From Streptomyces sp. NBC_00236 (lineage in GTDB: Bacteria; Actinomycetota; Actinomycetes; Streptomycetales; Streptomycetaceae): 64,000 bases of DNA. The translations under genes and the position numbers were made by a program. Of the stretch, positions 34,715 through 44,506 are shown in pieces; position 1 is the stretch's first letter, and each line of letters starts with the position of its first letter. The stretch lies in contig NZ_CP108100.1 of the NCBI RefSeq assembly GCF_036195045.1, positions 310,001-374,000 of the forward strand, read 5' to 3'. Below the pieces are notes generated by a model. It was given only the letters and a program-made list of their open reading frames with translations. It made no database searches and was not told where the DNA came from.

Positions 34715-35236
34715 ATGATCTGGTACACGGCACTGGTGCTGGCCGTGGCGGGCGAGCGCCTCGCCGAACTCGCCGTCGCCCTGCGCAACACGCGCTGGGC
34801 GCTGGCCCGGGGCGGAACCGAGTCGGGCCGCGGTCACTATCCCGCGATGGTCGCCCTGCACACGGCGCTGCTGGCGGGGTGCCTGGCCGAGGCCGGACTG
34901 GCGGACCGGCCGTTCGTGCCGCTGCTCGGCTGGACGATGGTGGCCGTGGTGGCGGCCGCGCAGGCACTGCGCTGGTGGTGCATCCGTACGCTCGGCCACC
35001 GGTGGAACACCCGCGTCATCGTGGTGCCGGGGCTGCCGCTGGTGACGGGCGGCCCGTACCGCCTGCTGCGCCACCCCAACTACGTCGCCGTCGCCGCGGA
35101 GGGGCTCGCGCTGCCACTGGTCCACGGTGCCTGGGTGACCGCGGTCGTCTTCACGGTGCTCAACGGGGCGCTCATGGCCGTACGGGTCAGGTGCGAGGAG
35201 GCGGCCCTCGCCTCCGCCGGGGGCGTGCCGGCGTGA
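34715..35236 (+). CDS. srsB: Isoprenylcysteine-methyltransferase-family enzyme (srsB-like)
   Basis: 173 residues, four to five membrane segments. The conserved C-terminal SAM-binding motif is present as GPYRLLRHPNYVAVAAEG plus the final RVRCEE. In the srs pathway this family O-methylates the alkylresorcinol. It starts 12 nt after the polyketide synthase, and its stop overlaps the GTG of the hydroxylase gene (GTGA), showing a tight operon. Confidence 0.87.
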   Translation: MIWYTALVLAVAGERLAELAVALRNTRWALARGGTESGRGHYPAMVALHTALLAGCLAEAGLADRPFVPLLGWTMVAVVAAAQALRWWCIRTLGHRWNTRVIVVPGLPLVTGGPYRLLRHPNYVAVAAEGLALPLVHGAWVTAVVFTVLNGALMAVRVRCEEAALASAGGVPA

Positions 35237-36246
35237 TCGATCTCCTCATCGCGGGCGGCGGCCCGGCCGGCCTGGCGGCGGCGATCCGGGCGGCCTCGCT
35301 CGGTATGGAGACCGTCGTCGTCGAGCCCCGCGCCTCCCCCGTCGACAAGGCGTGCGGCGAGGGCATCATGCCCAGCGGGGTGGCGGCGCTGCGCGCCCTC
35401 GGCATCGAGCTGCCGGGGCACCCCCTGCGCGGGATCCGTTACGTGGACGGGGCGCGGAGCGCGGCGGCGGCGTTCCGTGGCCGGGCCGGGCTCGGGGTGC
35501 GCCGGACGGCTCTGCACACCGCGTTGCACGCGCGTGCGGTGGAGCTCGGGGTCCGGATCGTGCCGGGAAAGGCGGCGGAGGTTCGCCAGAGCGATGACCG
35601 GGTCGACGTCTGCGGGCTCACCGCCCGTTGGCTGATCGCCGCCGACGGGCTGCACTCACCGGTCCGTCGTGGGCTCGGCCTGGACGGGCCCGAGAGCGCC
35701 GTGCGCCGCTACGGGCTGCGGCGGCACTACAGCGTCGCCCCGTGGACGGAGTTCGTGGAGGTGCACTGGTCCCGGCACGGCGAGGCGTACGTGACACCGC
35801 TCGGGGACGGCCTGGTGGGTGTGGCGGTGCTCAGCGGGGAGCGTCGTGCGTACGAGAGCCAGCTGACGGACTTCCCCCGCCTGGCGGCCACGCTGCTGGG
35901 CCGCGAGGCCGGTGCCGTGCGCGGCGCCGGACCCCTGCGCCGACGGGCGCGCGGCCGGCGTGCGGGACGGGTTCTGCTGGTCGGCGACGCCGCGGGCTAC
36001 GTGGACGCGCTGACCGGTGAGGGGGTCGCGCTGGCCGTGGCGACGGCCGGTGCGGCGGTGGACTCGCTCGCCGCGGGCCGTCCGCAGGACTACCCGGCCG
36101 GCTGGGCCCGGCTGACCCGGCGTCATCGACTGCTCACAGCCGGACTGTTGTCGGTGGCCCGGCGCCCTGCCACCGCCCGGTTCATCGTCCCGGCCGCGCA
36201 CCGGGCTCCGGCGTTGTTCGGCGCCGCGGTGCGCGCACTGCAGTAG
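35233..36246 (+). CDS. srsC: FAD-dependent monooxygenase (srsC-like)
   Basis: 337 residues from the GTG at 35233. Rossmann FAD loop IAGGGPAGLAAAIRAASLGMETVVVEP at the N-terminus, DKACGEGIMPSG, the mid-motif LIAADGLHSPVRRGLGL and the second FAD motif GRVLLVGDAAGYVDALTGEGVALAVATA. Together with the preceding genes this matches the flavin hydroxylase that turns methylated alkylresorcinols into alkylhydroquinones or quinones. Geranylgeranyl-reductase-like proteins share the fold and are an alternative, notable because a UbiA gene is nearby. Confidence 0.86.
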   Translation: MIDLLIAGGGPAGLAAAIRAASLGMETVVVEPRASPVDKACGEGIMPSGVAALRALGIELPGHPLRGIRYVDGARSAAAAFRGRAGLGVRRTALHTALHARAVELGVRIVPGKAAEVRQSDDRVDVCGLTARWLIAADGLHSPVRRGLGLDGPESAVRRYGLRRHYSVAPWTEFVEVHWSRHGEAYVTPLGDGLVGVAVLSGERRAYESQLTDFPRLAATLLGREAGAVRGAGPLRRRARGRRAGRVLLVGDAAGYVDALTGEGVALAVATAGAAVDSLAAGRPQDYPAGWARLTRRHRLLTAGLLSVARRPATARFIVPAAHRAPALFGAAVRALQ

Positions 36247-36395
36247 ACGCCGCTCCGTTCCGGATTCCGCTCCGGCCCAGGCCACCGGCCCGGTGGGCTT
36301 CCCGGCGCCGCCCCAACACCGCATGATCATCGGCAAGTTGTTGTGGCAGACTTCACCCCAGGAGCGGTTTCACCTCATCTGCAACGGAGCTCGCC

Positions 36396-37181
36396 ATGAC
36401 GGCAGGGACGTCCCAGCCCCCGATAGACACCAGCAGGCCGCAGTCGGCGCGCGTCTACGACGCGCTCCTCGGGGGCAAGGACAACTATCCCGTCGACCAG
36501 GCGGTGGCGGAGCAACTGCCCATCGAGGCGAAGATCGGCGCCCATCAGAACCGCGCTTTCATGAACCGCGCCACGGCGTGGCTGGCCGGGGAGGGTATCG
36601 ACCAGTTCCTCGACATCGGTACCGGCATTCCGACCGCGCCGAACCTGCACCAGATCGCCCAGGAGATCAACCCGGCCTCGCGGGTGGTCTACTGCGACAA
36701 CGACCCCATCGTCCTGCGTCACGCCGAGGCCCTGCTGATCAGCCGGCCCGAGGGCGCCACCGACTACGTCCCGGCGGACGTCCGTGAGCCCGGCACCATC
36801 ATCGAGGCGGCCCACAAGGTCCTGGACTTCCGGCGCCCGGTGGCACTGTCGATGCTCGGCCTGCTGCACTTCCTGCCCGATGACGTGGACCCGATCGGCA
36901 TCGTCCGTACCCTGACGGACGCGCTTGCCCCGGGCAGTTACGTGGTGCTGTCCCAGGGCGCGTCCGACGTCAACCCGGAGCGGGGGCAGCAGGGGGCCGA
37001 CGAGTACGACAAGGGCGGCATCCGGCTGGCGCTGCGCACCCGGGCCGAGTTCGCCCTGTTCCTGGACGGGCTGGCCGTCACCGAGCCGGGCCTCGTCACA
37101 GCACCCGAGTGGTTCCGCGACACGCCCGCGCCGGAGCCCGAGCACAGCGGACTGTACGTGGCCGTCGCCCGCGTACCGTAG
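36396..37181 (+). CDS. DUF574/Methyltransf_19-type SAM methyltransferase
   Basis: 261 residues. The opening RPQSARVYDALLGGKDNYPVDQA and HQNRAFMNRATAWLAGEGIDQFLDIGTGIPT are diagnostic of this large actinobacterial family, with VVYCDNDPIVL as the acidic ribose-binding loop. The enzymes are SAM-binding; substrates are unknown and many are targets of developmental regulation in streptomycetes. Gap of 27 nt to a second methyltransferase gene. Confidence 0.9.
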   Translation: MTAGTSQPPIDTSRPQSARVYDALLGGKDNYPVDQAVAEQLPIEAKIGAHQNRAFMNRATAWLAGEGIDQFLDIGTGIPTAPNLHQIAQEINPASRVVYCDNDPIVLRHAEALLISRPEGATDYVPADVREPGTIIEAAHKVLDFRRPVALSMLGLLHFLPDDVDPIGIVRTLTDALAPGSYVVLSQGASDVNPERGQQGADEYDKGGIRLALRTRAEFALFLDGLAVTEPGLVTAPEWFRDTPAPEPEHSGLYVAVARVP

Positions 37182-37208
37182 GAACACCGTAGAAGAAGGG
37201 ACTCCGCC

Positions 37209-37841
37209 ATGGATTCGGACCGGCACCCCACCGCCGCGTCGGTGTTCGACGCTCTCGGTGCCGACTACGAGCAGGCGTTCGGCGGATCGGCCGCGCACCA
37301 CGCCTCGTTGGGGTCCCTGCTGGAGCGGCTCGCTCCTGGCAGCCGGGTGCTGGACATCGGCTCCGGTACGGGACGGCCGACCGCGCAGACCCTCGCCGAC
37401 GCCGGGCACGAGGTGCTCGGCGTCGATGTCTCACCCGTCATGGTGGACATCGCGGCCCGGCAGGTGCCCGGGGCGGAGTTCCGGTGCGCCGATGTGCGTG
37501 ATCTGCCTCTGGAGGACGGGAGTTTCGACGCGGTCTGCCTGTACTTCTCGCTCCTCCAGCTGTCCCGTGCGGAGCAGACCGACGTGCTGCGGCTGGCCGC
37601 CCGGGTGCTGCGGCCCGGCGGCCATCTCGCCGTGGCGACGGTGCCGCTGGACATGGAGGGCGTGAGCGGCACGTTCATGGACCAGCCGGTGCGGGTGACC
37701 AGTTTCGGCGAGGAGGCGTTCACCGCGGTGGTGACGGCGGCCGGATTCACGGTCCTGGCACGGAAGAGCATCCTGTTCACTCCGGACCATGCGACGGCCG
37801 TGCCCGAGCCCCAACTGTTCCTCCTGGCGCGGCGGACCTGA
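37209..37841 (+). CDS. Class I SAM-dependent methyltransferase
   Basis: 210 residues, ATG with AAGGGA upstream. Rossmann methyltransferase motifs: VLDIGSGTGRPTAQTLADAGHEVLGVDVSP, ADVRDLPLEDGSFDAV, and LRPGGHLAVATVPLD. Resembles UbiE/Methyltransf_11-type enzymes acting on small molecules. Adjacent to another methyltransferase and 960 nt after the alkylresorcinol operon, but with no direct evidence of participation. Confidence 0.85.
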   Translation: MDSDRHPTAASVFDALGADYEQAFGGSAAHHASLGSLLERLAPGSRVLDIGSGTGRPTAQTLADAGHEVLGVDVSPVMVDIAARQVPGAEFRCADVRDLPLEDGSFDAVCLYFSLLQLSRAEQTDVLRLAARVLRPGGHLAVATVPLDMEGVSGTFMDQPVRVTSFGEEAFTAVVTAAGFTVLARKSILFTPDHATAVPEPQLFLLARRT

Positions 37842-37853
37842 CCAAGTGGCGCC

Positions 37854-37872
37854 GCGGGGCGCGTTGCCCCGC
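37854..37872 (+). terminator. Small GC hairpin after methyltransferase gene
   Basis: GCGGGGC-gcgtt-GCCCCGC, 7-bp stem 13 nt downstream of the methyltransferase stop; a modest terminator candidate. Confidence 0.4.
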
Positions 37873-38010
37873 GCGTATCCGGGTCGTACCCGCAGAAGAA
37901 TCTTCGCGGACGTGTCACGTTTTCCCGTCGGGGCGTTTCAGTGCAGTGCCGGACCGGCCACCGAGGCCGGCGAGAACACCCCGGCACCCGCCCGCTGAGG
38001 AGCTCCCATC

Positions 38011-38358
38011 ATGTCCGTCGCCCACGTCGTCGTCACTCTCGTCGCTGCCACCATGGCCGGCTACTCGGCCGGTGCCCTGCTGTTCCGCGCCCAGTGGGTC
38101 GTCCAGGCCCTGAACGACTACAGCGTCCCGCGCTCCTGGTGGACGTGGCTCGGCGCGGCGAAGGCCGCCGGGGCCGTCGGTCTGGTCGCCGGGCTGTTCG
38201 TCCCGGTCGTCGGCGTCCTGGCCGGTTCCGGACTGGTGCTGTACTTCGCCGGTGCCGTCGTCACGGTGATCCGGGCCCGCTGGTACACGCACATCCCCTT
38301 CCCCCTGGTGTACGCCGCGCCGGTCGTCGGGGCCATGGTCCTCGGCCTGGCGGCCTGA
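38011..38358 (+). CDS. DoxX-like small membrane protein
   Basis: 115 residues with four membrane segments and the DoxX-like layout (WWTWLGAAKAAGAVGLVAGLFVP, LAGSGLVLYFAGAVVTVIRARWY). Members are linked to thiol or redox homeostasis in some bacteria, but most are uncharacterised. Monocistronic; a very strong terminator follows the stop. Confidence 0.82.
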   Translation: MSVAHVVVTLVAATMAGYSAGALLFRAQWVVQALNDYSVPRSWWTWLGAAKAAGAVGLVAGLFVPVVGVLAGSGLVLYFAGAVVTVIRARWYTHIPFPLVYAAPVVGAMVLGLAA

Positions 38359-38365
38359 GCCCGGT

Positions 38366-38400
38366 GGCTCCTTGCCCGGGCCGCGCCCGGGCAAGGAGCC
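38366..38400 (+). terminator. Strong terminator hairpin after DoxX-like gene
   Basis: Perfect 16-bp stem GGCTCCTTGCCCGGGC / GCCCGGGCAAGGAGCC with a 3-nt loop, 7 nt after the stop codon. Confidence 0.88.
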
Positions 38401-38496
38401 GTGCCGCGCCTGACGGCGCCGCCTGCGGCGGAGATGCCGAACCCCGCACGAGGACATAGCGTCCAGGTGGCTCGTACCGCACGTCGGGAGGCGCTG

Positions 38497-39189
38497 ATGC
38501 GGAAGACGGATCACTCTCGGCCCAGCGCCTCCCGCAGGTCCCCGCAAGGCGAGGCGGGCGGGGGCGGCGCAGCCGGTTCCCGGCGCACACCGGCCTTCAC
38601 CCGCACGGCCGTACGTTTCGCGTCGGCCGTACTGCTCGCGGGCTCACTCGCGCTCGCCGCCCCGGCCCCGTCGTCGCACGCGGGCGCTTCCCCCGCCCCT
38701 TCGTCCGGCAGCCGCGAGACGGCCGCCGAGGGGTGCGACGAGGGTCCCGCGGCCTGCCACGGCGGCGTGAAGTGGCTGTACCGGTACAGCTACTCGCTGG
38801 GGGTGCATCCGTTCACCAGCCCCCACGAGGTACGCCGGCAGCTCACCGACCACTTCTGGCTGTTCCCGGTGAGCGGCGCGTGTCCGGCCCGGATCCGGCC
38901 TGCGGACGAGTGCGATCTGCTGGGCGGAAACCCGGTCCGGGTGGAGGCCGTCGGCGCCACCCGGTTGCAGATCGCGACTCTTCCCGGCCACGACCTGGGC
39001 GACGGCCTGCACATCCGCTTCGCCTTCAGCCGCACGTTCGGCTTCCACTATCTGGTCGTGAGCGCCTGGCAGGACCGGCCGACCCGTTGCACGCGGAGCA
39101 CCCCGTGCGCGATGGCGAGCCGTGCGGGCGCCTGGGCGCTGTGGAAGGTGCTGTCCGCGACGCTGGCAGTCAGCGCGTACGCCGCCTGA
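38497..39189 (+). CDS. Secreted or membrane-anchored protein of unknown function
   Basis: 230 residues from the ATG at 38497 (MRKTDHSRPS; GGGAGG upstream). A long basic N-region leads to a hydrophobic core ASAVLLAGSLALAAPAPSSHA near residues 47-67, probably a signal peptide. The mature part is rich in paired cysteines (EGCDEG, AACHGG, SGACPA, DECDLL, TRCTRSTPCAM), expected to form disulfides, and includes YSLGVHPFTSPHEVRRQLTDHFWLFPVSG. I do not recognise the family. No enzymatic motif is apparent. Confidence 0.72.
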   Translation: MRKTDHSRPSASRRSPQGEAGGGGAAGSRRTPAFTRTAVRFASAVLLAGSLALAAPAPSSHAGASPAPSSGSRETAAEGCDEGPAACHGGVKWLYRYSYSLGVHPFTSPHEVRRQLTDHFWLFPVSGACPARIRPADECDLLGGNPVRVEAVGATRLQIATLPGHDLGDGLHIRFAFSRTFGFHYLVVSAWQDRPTRCTRSTPCAMASRAGAWALWKVLSATLAVSAYAA

Positions 39190-39219
39190 CCCTGCCCGGC
39201 ACAACGCGCCACGTGGGCG

Positions 39220-39726
39220 CTACCGCGCGTCGGCGCCGTCCTGCCCCTCCTCCGTCGCCGCTGCGTCGAGTGCGGAGGTGAGCCGGTCGAGGCGGTCGCG
39301 CAGTTCGCTGATCTCGTCGAGGCCGAAGCCCGTCGCGGCGGCGATCCGGCGGGGTACGAGCAACGCCCGCTCACGCAGCGCCGCGCCCTCGTCCGTGAGG
39401 TGCACCTGCACCGAGCGTTCGTCCCGGGCGCTTCGCTCACGACGCACCAGGCCCGCGGCCTCCAGCCGCTTGAGCAGCGGCGACAGTGTGCCGGAGTCCA
39501 GCCGCAGGTGCCGTCCCAGCGCCTTCACCGGGAGTTCGCCGTGCTCCCAGAGCACCAGCATCACGAGGTACTGGGGGTAGGTGAGCCCCAGGTCCTTGAG
39601 AAGCACCCGGTAGACACTGCCGAAGGCGCGCGAGGCGGCGTTCAGGGAGAAGCAGATCTGCTGGTCGAGTCGGAGGTAGCCGGCCTCGGGCGGGTCCTGG
39701 CGGGCGGTGCTGGGCGTGGCGGTCAT
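39220..39726 (-). CDS. ohrR: OhrR, MarR-family organic peroxide sensor-repressor
   Basis: 168 residues from the ATG at 39726. The peroxide-sensing cysteine is Cys25 in DQQICFSLNAASRAF, equivalent to the reactive Cys of Bacillus OhrR. Winged-helix region: LTYPQYLVMLVLWEHGELPVKALGRHLRLDSGTLSPLLKRLEAAGLVRRERSARDERSV. It represses ohr until organic hydroperoxide oxidises the cysteine. The divergent intergenic region carries an 18-bp perfect palindrome that is the obvious operator for both genes. Confidence 0.93.
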   Translation of the reverse strand: MTATPSTARQDPPEAGYLRLDQQICFSLNAASRAFGSVYRVLLKDLGLTYPQYLVMLVLWEHGELPVKALGRHLRLDSGTLSPLLKRLEAAGLVRRERSARDERSVQVHLTDEGAALRERALLVPRRIAAATGFGLDEISELRDRLDRLTSALDAAATEEGQDGADAR

Positions 39727-39754
39727 GGATTCAGCATAACGCCGGACACTCCAT

Positions 39755-39777
39755 TTAGTTGTGCACAACTAAGTTGT
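39755..39777. promoter_or_regulatory. OhrR operator palindrome
   Basis: TTAGTTGTGCACAACTAA at 39755-39772 is a perfect 18-bp palindrome, 29 nt from the ohrR start. An overlapping second dyad ACAACTAAGTTGT (39765-39777) shares its right half, giving three half-sites. AT-rich against its surroundings. Expected to bind OhrR and control both ohrR and ohr. Confidence 0.8.
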
Positions 39778-39844
39778 GTGCTTCACTTCAGGAACAGCGG
39801 CCGGACCCGCCGCGGAACATGACCTTCGAGAGGAACCGGTTTCC

Positions 39845-40258
39845 ATGGAATCGATCTACACCGCCGTCGCCACCGCCACCCACGGCCGTGACGGCCGCGC
39901 CGTCAGCTCCGACGGCAAGCTGGATCTGCAGCTCGCCGTCCCCGTGGAAATGGGCGGAAACGGTGCGGGTACGAACCCGGAACAGCTGTTCGCCGCCGGC
40001 TACGCCGCGTGCTTCGCCAGCGCCCTCGGCCTCGTGGGCCGTCAGGCCAAGGTGGATGTCACCGACGCCGCCGTGACGGGCGAGGTCGGCATCGGCAAGC
40101 AGGGCGAGGGCTTCGGCCTCGCGGTCACGCTGCGTGTGGAACTGCCCGCGTCCGTCGACGAGGCCACCGGTCGCAAGCTCGTCGAGCAGGCCCACCAGGT
40201 CTGCCCGTACTCGAACGCGACCCGCGGCAACATCCCGGTCGAGCTCGTCATCGAGTAG
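39845..40258 (+). CDS. ohr: Organic hydroperoxide reductase Ohr
   Basis: 137 residues, the family length. Catalytic cysteines Cys56 (GYAACFASA) and Cys120 (HQVCPYSNATRGNIPVEL) are present, along with the NPEQLFAAGYAACF signature. A cytosolic homodimer that reduces organic and fatty-acid hydroperoxides using lipoylated protein partners. Divergent from ohrR across a palindromic operator, the standard arrangement. Confidence 0.95.
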   Translation: MESIYTAVATATHGRDGRAVSSDGKLDLQLAVPVEMGGNGAGTNPEQLFAAGYAACFASALGLVGRQAKVDVTDAAVTGEVGIGKQGEGFGLAVTLRVELPASVDEATGRKLVEQAHQVCPYSNATRGNIPVELVIE

Positions 40259-40309
40259 CCGAGTCGCCGAACGGCGCAGGCGCGGCGACGCACGCGGGAG
40301 GGCCCTGGC

Positions 40310-41080
40310 TCACCCGGGGAGCGAGAGCCGCCTGGACACGCGGATCGCGGAGGACAGCAGCCCCTCGCGGACCTGGTCGGACCGGTACATCCGGTCCGAC
40401 CTGAAGGAGATGCCGAGGGACCCGACCTGATCGCCGCTGTACACGGGCACCGCGATACAGGTCGTCCCCCGGGCGTACTCCTCGCGGTCCATCACCAGCG
40501 GCGCCGCCGACGAGGCGTCCAGCTGCCGGAGCAGCTCCTCCCGGCGCGTGATGGTCCTGGGTGTGAGCCCGGTCAGGGAGTGCCGCGACAGATACTCGGC
40601 GCGCGCCTCCTCGTCCAGCTCCCGCAGCACGCTCTTGCCCAGGGCGGTCGCATGTCCGGCATCCTCGAAGCCCACCCAGAGGTCCACCCGCGGGGTCCTG
40701 GCGCTGTCGACGATCTCCATGACACGGATCTCGCCCTCCTCGTACAGCGTCAGGTAGACGGCGGCCGAGAGATCGTTCCGCAGTGCGGTGAGCACGGGCC
40801 GGACACGCTCGTGCAACGCGCGGCCGTCGTGCACGGCACCCGACGCGACCCCCGTGTCGGCGAGGACGTACGCGCCGTCGCCCAGGTCGGTCACGAACCC
40901 GTCCCGGGCCAGTCCGGGCAGCAGCTCGGCCACCGTGACCGGGGGAAGCCCCGCTTCCCGGGCCAGCTGTTGCGCGGTGGCCCCGCTCCCGTGCGCCTCG
41001 ACGGCCTCCAACAGGCGGAGAGCACGTCTGACAGCCGCGACTGGCTCAGGGCCGGCTTGGTCAGCCATGTCCCCAAGCAT
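40310..41080 (-). CDS. IclR-family transcriptional regulator
   Basis: 256 residues from the ATG at 41080 (MLGDMADQAGPEP); an ATG at 41068 is equally possible. N-terminal winged helix (ALRLLEAVEAHGSGATAQQLAREAGLPPVTVAELLPGLARDGFV), then the IclR effector domain (GHATALGKSVLRELDEEARAEYLSRHSLTGLTPRTIT, EYARGTTCIAVPVYSGDQVGSLGISFRSDRM). It binds a small-molecule effector and controls a catabolic operon, probably not one of the direct neighbours, which are an ohr gene and a DUF1345 protein. Both neighbours converge on or run parallel to it, so its target cannot be inferred. Confidence 0.88.
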   Translation of the reverse strand: MLGDMADQAGPEPVAAVRRALRLLEAVEAHGSGATAQQLAREAGLPPVTVAELLPGLARDGFVTDLGDGAYVLADTGVASGAVHDGRALHERVRPVLTALRNDLSAAVYLTLYEEGEIRVMEIVDSARTPRVDLWVGFEDAGHATALGKSVLRELDEEARAEYLSRHSLTGLTPRTITRREELLRQLDASSAAPLVMDREEYARGTTCIAVPVYSGDQVGSLGISFRSDRMYRSDQVREGLLSSAIRVSRRLSLPG

Positions 41081-41195
41081 CACCCCGGGACCCGGGAGTG
41101 GCAAGGCGTCCCCGACGCGGGAAGCCGGGAGCACCCTGCGCACGCGGGGACGCCGTCCGGCCGGTACGGCCTCGGCCCGCCCCCGCCGTGCCGGA

Positions 41196-41891
41196 TCAGC
41201 CCGTGACGATTCCGGCGACCAGGTTGATGGTGGTGGCGAGGATGCTGGCGCCGAAGACGTACGACAGCAGACAGTGCCTGAGGACGATCGCACGGAGTGC
41301 GGAGCTCGACACGTTGGTGTCGGAGACCTGGTAGGTCATTCCGAGGTTGTAACTGAAGTAGAGAAAGTCGACGTAGCGCGGCGGGTCTTCGGAGTTGAAG
41401 TCGATCCCGCCGTTCGGCAACCGGTAGTAGAGGTACGCGTAGCGGGTGGCGTACATCAGATGGAGTGCGGCCCAGGCCATGAACACCCCGCACAGCGCGG
41501 TCGCGGCCGCGGCGTGGTTGAGGTCCGACCGGCCGACCAGGAGCAGCAGCACGATGCCGACCAGCCCGCACAGAGCCGCGGCAACGACGACGAGCTCCTC
41601 CGCGACGGGGCGGAACTCCTCTCGCCGGGCGTTGCGATGGGTGGTGGCCGGGTCCATGGGCCACAGAACGAGCCAGCCCGCCACGACGAAGAGCGTCTCC
41701 ACCGCGGTGATTCCCGCGAGCAGACCCATCGGGTTGTTGGTCAGCATGCCGACGGCCACGCCGATCACCGCTCCGGCGACGGCCGAACCGGCGAGTCGGG
41801 GAACGGCTGACAGGGGCAGCAAACGCCTGGGGGACTTCAAGATCGACCGCCTAGCCGGCTCGATGAGGTCTCGGACGTCCCGTGCGGTCAC
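41196..41891 (-). CDS. DUF1345 membrane protein
   Basis: 231 residues from the GTG at 41891, chosen to match the normal family length; the frame continues far upstream as a shadow of the oxidoreductase gene. Five to six membrane segments with the family segment [47 protein letters not shown]. Function unknown. An N-terminal basic region [21 protein letters not shown] precedes the first membrane segment. Confidence 0.8.
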   Translation of the reverse strand: MTARDVRDLIEPARRSILKSPRRLLPLSAVPRLAGSAVAGAVIGVAVGMLTNNPMGLLAGITAVETLFVVAGWLVLWPMDPATTHRNARREEFRPVAEELVVVAAALCGLVGIVLLLLVGRSDLNHAAAATALCGVFMAWAALHLMYATRYAYLYYRLPNGGIDFNSEDPPRYVDFLYFSYNLGMTYQVSDTNVSSSALRAIVLRHCLLSYVFGASILATTINLVAGIVTG

Positions 41892-42104
41892 GGACCGCCC
41901 GGAGGCCGCGAAGACCGTCGTCCCGTGGCAGTACAACCCGATTCCGAAGGCGTCGCCACAGGACACGACGCACCGCCGCCGCGTACCGGGCGTGCGGCGT
42001 GGCGAGGGCTCCTGCGGCCCGATGGCAGGGGCGCACCCCCGGGCGTAGCCTGCCGGAACACGTCGTTCTGCCAGCCACCCCACATGGTTGAAGGGTCGAG
42101 GAAC

Positions 42105-44417
42105 TTGAGCGCCAACGGTGACACCCAGAAACCCCGGGAGCCCGAGATCGGGCCGGCCCCGGACGAGAAGCCCAAGTTCCGCCCCTACCACCACCCCGCG
42201 GCGGGCTGGGGTGCGGCCAAGAGCGTGAGCCGCTTCCTCGTACGCGAGGGCGCGCCGGTGGACGGACCGCGGGCGATCATGCGGATGAACCATGAGAACA
42301 AGGGCTTCGACTGCCCCGGATGTGCGTGGCCCGACGACACCAAGGGCCTGCATCTCGACATCTGTGAGAACGGCATCAAGCACGTCACCTGGGAGATGAC
42401 CCGCAAGCGGGTCGGTCGCGAGTTCTTCGCCGCCCACTCGGTGACCGAGCTGTCCGGGTGGAGCGACTACGACCTGGAGAACCAGGGCCGGCTGACCGAA
42501 CCGATGGTCTACGACCCCGAGTCGGACCACTACGTCCCGATCAGCTGGAAGGACGCGTTCGAGCTGGCCGGGCGCGCTCTGCGCGAACTCGACAGCCCGA
42601 ACCAGGCGTCCTTCTACACCTCGGGACGGCTCGGCAACGAGGCCACGTTCCTGTACCAGCTGATGGCCCGCGAGCTGGGCACGAACAACCTGCCGGACTG
42701 CTCGAACATGTGTCACGAGGCGAGCGGCCGCGCCCTTCAGGCCTCCCTCGGCACGGGCAAGGGAACCGTCGACCTCAAGGACTGGGAGTCCGCCGACGCG
42801 CTGTTCATCCTGGGGGTCAACGCCGCCTCCAACGCCCCGAGGATGCTCACCGCCCTGGCCGAGGCCCACCGCCGCGGCGCCCAGATCGTGCATGTCAACC
42901 CACTGGTCGAGGCAGCGGCCACCCGCACCATCGTCCCGCACGACTTCACGGACATGGCCCTGTTCAGGCCGACCCGGACCAGCACCCTGAACCTGCAGCC
43001 GCGCATCGGCGGCGACATGGCGCTGCTGCGCGGCATGGCCAAGGCGATCCTGGAGCAGTCGACGACCGATCCCAAGGCGCTGGACCAGGAGTTCATCGAC
43101 CGGCACACCGCCGGGTTCGAGGAGTACCGCACGGTGTGCGCGGCCACGCCGTGGGAGGAGATCGAGACCCAGTCCGGGCTGGGACGCGCGGACATCCTGA
43201 AGGCGGCACGCGTGTACCGCGAGGCCGACCGTTCCATCGTCAGCTGGTGCCTCGGACTCACTCAGCACGAGCACGGGGTGGACACCGTCCGGGAGGTCGT
43301 CAACCTGCTGTTGCTCCGCGGCAATCTGGGCAGGGAAGGGGCGGGCCCCTCCCCCGTACGAGGACACAGCAACGTCCAGGGCAACCGCACCTGCGGTATC
43401 GATCACCGCCCCACCGACGCGTTCCTGGACCGTCTCGGCGAGGTCTGCGGCATCGAGCCGCCCCGCGAGCACGGTCTGGACACCGTCCGCACCATCCGGG
43501 CGATGCACAGCGGCGACGTGAAGGTGTTCGTCGGCATGGGCGGCAACTTCGCCCTGGCCGCCCCCGACACCCCGTACACCTATGAGGCGCTGCGCGCCTG
43601 TGACCTCACCGTCCAGGTGAGCACCAAGCTGAACCGCAGCCACATCGTCCACGGCAGGCGGGCACTGATCCTCCCGTGCCTGGGCCGCACCGAGAAGGAC
43701 CATCAGCGCAAGGGGATCCAGAGCACGTCCGTCGAGGACTCGATGAGCATGGTTCACCTGTCGATCGGCATGAAGCGGCCCGCCTCACCGCACCTGCTGT
43801 CCGAACCGGCCATCGTCGCCGGCCTGGCACGCGCCGCTCTCCCCGGCAGCGCCACGCCGTGGCACTGGTACGTGGAGGACTACGACCGCATCCGGGACAC
43901 GATGGCCCGGGCGCTCGACGGCTTCGAGGACTTCAACCGCCGGGTGCGCCTGCCCCTCGGCTTCCGGATCAAGCAGCCCGCCCGGGAACTGGTCTTCCGC
44001 ACCCCGTCCGGGCGGGCCGAGTTCTCCGCCGCCGCCCTGCCGGACGTCGTCCCCGCCGTCGGCACCCTGGCCCTGGGGACCATGCGGTCCCACGATCAGT
44101 GGAACACCACCATCTACTCCGACAACGACCGCTACCGCGGCATCAAGAACCTGCGCACGCTCGTCTTCATGAACCGGGCCGACATGCGCGAACGCGGCAT
44201 CGACGACCTCGGCCCCGTCGACATCACGAGCACGGCGAAGGACAGCAGCCGACGGTCCCTCAACGGCTACCTCGCGATCCCCTACGACATCCCCCGCGGC
44301 TGTGCGGCCGGCTACATGCCGGAGATGAACGTGCTGTGCGCGCTCAGCGACTACAGCACCCAGAGCGACCAGCCGATCATGAAGCACGTCAAGGTCACCA
44401 TCGGTCCGGCCGCCTGA
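42105..44417 (+). CDS. FdhF/YdeP-family molybdopterin oxidoreductase
   Basis: 770 residues from the TTG at 42105 (AAGGG about 9 nt upstream); an in-frame ATG at 42084 lacks a ribosome site. The N-terminal [16 protein letters not shown] and [17 protein letters not shown] are diagnostic of YdeP proteins; DCPGCAW may hold an Fe-S cluster or the metal region. The molybdopterin core follows ([67 protein letters not shown]) and a C-terminal aspartate-decarboxylase-like domain. The physiological substrate is unknown; YdeP is tied to acid resistance in E. coli. A terminator follows. Confidence 0.9.
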   Translation: MSANGDTQKPREPEIGPAPDEKPKFRPYHHPAAGWGAAKSVSRFLVREGAPVDGPRAIMRMNHENKGFDCPGCAWPDDTKGLHLDICENGIKHVTWEMTRKRVGREFFAAHSVTELSGWSDYDLENQGRLTEPMVYDPESDHYVPISWKDAFELAGRALRELDSPNQASFYTSGRLGNEATFLYQLMARELGTNNLPDCSNMCHEASGRALQASLGTGKGTVDLKDWESADALFILGVNAASNAPRMLTALAEAHRRGAQIVHVNPLVEAAATRTIVPHDFTDMALFRPTRTSTLNLQPRIGGDMALLRGMAKAILEQSTTDPKALDQEFIDRHTAGFEEYRTVCAATPWEEIETQSGLGRADILKAARVYREADRSIVSWCLGLTQHEHGVDTVREVVNLLLLRGNLGREGAGPSPVRGHSNVQGNRTCGIDHRPTDAFLDRLGEVCGIEPPREHGLDTVRTIRAMHSGDVKVFVGMGGNFALAAPDTPYTYEALRACDLTVQVSTKLNRSHIVHGRRALILPCLGRTEKDHQRKGIQSTSVEDSMSMVHLSIGMKRPASPHLLSEPAIVAGLARAALPGSATPWHWYVEDYDRIRDTMARALDGFEDFNRRVRLPLGFRIKQPARELVFRTPSGRAEFSAAALPDVVPAVGTLALGTMRSHDQWNTTIYSDNDRYRGIKNLRTLVFMNRADMRERGIDDLGPVDITSTAKDSSRRSLNGYLAIPYDIPRGCAAGYMPEMNVLCALSDYSTQSDQPIMKHVKVTIGPAA

Positions 44418-44458
44418 GCGGGAATCCGGTGGAAGGCCCGCGCCCGGCAGGAGTTGCC

Positions 44459-44496
44459 GCGCGGGCCTGCCGGCACCAGCACCGGCAGGCCCGCGC
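44459..44496. terminator. Bidirectional terminator hairpin
   Basis: Perfect 15-bp stem GCGCGGGCCTGCCGG / CCGGCAGGCCCGCGC with an 8-nt loop between the convergent YdeP-like and dipeptidase-like genes. Confidence 0.88.
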
Positions 44497-44506
44497 TCCG
44501 GTGCCG

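Noticed and set aside
41892..43757. Extension of the DUF1345 frame across the YdeP-like gene
   Set aside because: Antisense shadow caused by GC bias; DUF1345 proteins are about 220-230 residues.
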